Positions 33,660 through 34,100 of a stretch of 34,100 nucleotides of DNA are shown here, one piece after another (position 1 is the stretch's first letter; each line of letters starts with the position of its first letter). Made by a program: the position numbers and the translations under genes. This DNA is from an uncultured Prevotella sp. Its GTDB lineage: Bacteria; Bacteroidota; Bacteroidia; Bacteroidales; Bacteroidaceae. The notes under the pieces were generated by a model. That model was not told the origin of the DNA. It saw only the letters and a list, made by a program, of their open reading frames with translations, and made no database searches. Where the stretch lies: NCBI GenBank assembly GCA_944320255.1, contig CALUGU010000025.1, positions 1-34,100 on the forward strand. Direction: 5' to 3'.

Positions 33660-34100
33660 TTATTTACCAGGGAAGTCCCCTTTTACAGTGATGCCCATGC
33701 TTCTCGCAGTACCAGCGACGAGCTTCATAGCCGACTCCACGGTAAAGCAGTTGAGGTCTGCCATCTTGTCTTCAGCGATGGCGCGTACCTGCTCCCATGT
33801 AACTGAAGCCACCTTCTTGCGGTTTGGCTCGGCAGAACCTTTCTTTACCTTGGCTGCCTCCATAAGCTGAACAGCAGCAGGAGGTGTCTTGATTTCGAAG
33901 CTGTATGACTTGTCAGCATAGTAAGTGATAACGACAGGAAGAACCTTGCCTGCCTTATCCTGGGTCCTGGCGTTGAATTCCTTGCAGAATCCCATAATGT
34001 TGATACCCTTTGAACCAAGAGCAGGTCCTACGGGAGGAGAAGGATTCGCAGCGCCACCTTTAATCTGTAATTTGATTAATCCAGCAACTTCTTTAGCCAT
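33660..34100 (-). CDS. rplK: 50S ribosomal protein L11
   Basis: The complete 146-residue L11; its ATG is the last three bases of the window. The N-terminal domain carries [20 protein letters not shown], with the prolines that affect thiostrepton binding. The C-terminal domain binds the 23S GTPase-associated centre. It heads the visible rplK-A-J-L-rpoB-rpoC unit. The promoter, and the nusG gene expected upstream, lie outside. Confidence 0.97.
   Translation of the reverse strand: MAKEVAGLIKLQIKGGAANPSPPVGPALGSKGINIMGFCKEFNARTQDKAGKVLPVVITYYADKSYSFEIKTPPAAVQLMEAAKVKKGSAEPNRKKVASVTWEQVRAIAEDKMADLNCFTVESAMKLVAGTARSMGITVKGDFPGK

Overview
The window looks like a chromosomal segment of a Bacteroidales bacterium, most likely Prevotellaceae. 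The evidence is two huge secreted proteins ending in type IX secretion (T9SS) type A sorting domains, BspA-type leucine-rich repeats, lipoproteins with Cys lipoboxes, a DUF3467-type gene next to rpsL, and many promoters of the Bacteroidetes form TTTG-N19-22-TAnnTTTG. The genus is an inference.

Layout. The right end (23.6-34.1 kb, minus strand) is the ribosomal/RNA polymerase cluster rplK-rplA-rplJ-rplL-rpoB-rpoC, with an attenuator-like hairpin between rplL and rpoB and a strong terminator after rpoC. The far left (minus strand) holds a DUF3467-type gene and the first 20 codons of rpsL. These normally follow rpoC directly in Bacteroides relatives, so about 23 kb of accessory and housekeeping genes separates two halves of one usual cluster.

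That 23 kb holds, from left to right: trpS; a fusion of a Cof-type HAD phosphatase with a YdiI/MenI-like hotdog thioesterase; a two-helix membrane protein broken by a frameshift; a lipoprotein; a 2,374-residue mosaic T9SS surface protein and a 1,052-residue BspA-like T9SS protein, probably co-transcribed; an L-fucose/L-arabinose isomerase-family enzyme with its own good promoter; a truncated hicA, an intact hicB-like gene and a YbdG-like MscS channel, apparently one operon; then on the plus strand a candidate structured RNA, a lipoprotein, two overlapping small membrane-protein genes and a GT4 glycosyltransferase with a G8 tract.

The intergenic DNA is rich in palindromic dispersed elements. 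Two copies of one element (one with near-perfect terminal inverted repeats) and a second terminal-inverted-repeat element with a solo end nearby suggest MITE-like repeats. Tandem repeats sit at the 3' end of the mscS-like gene, inside the giant surface-protein gene and next to trpS. No transposase, tRNA, rRNA or CRISPR array was recognised. I found no single clearly new system. The best candidates for follow-up are the AT-rich module inside the giant T9SS protein, the structured-RNA candidate, the palindromic repeats, the hidden frameshifted gene and the split rpo/str cluster.
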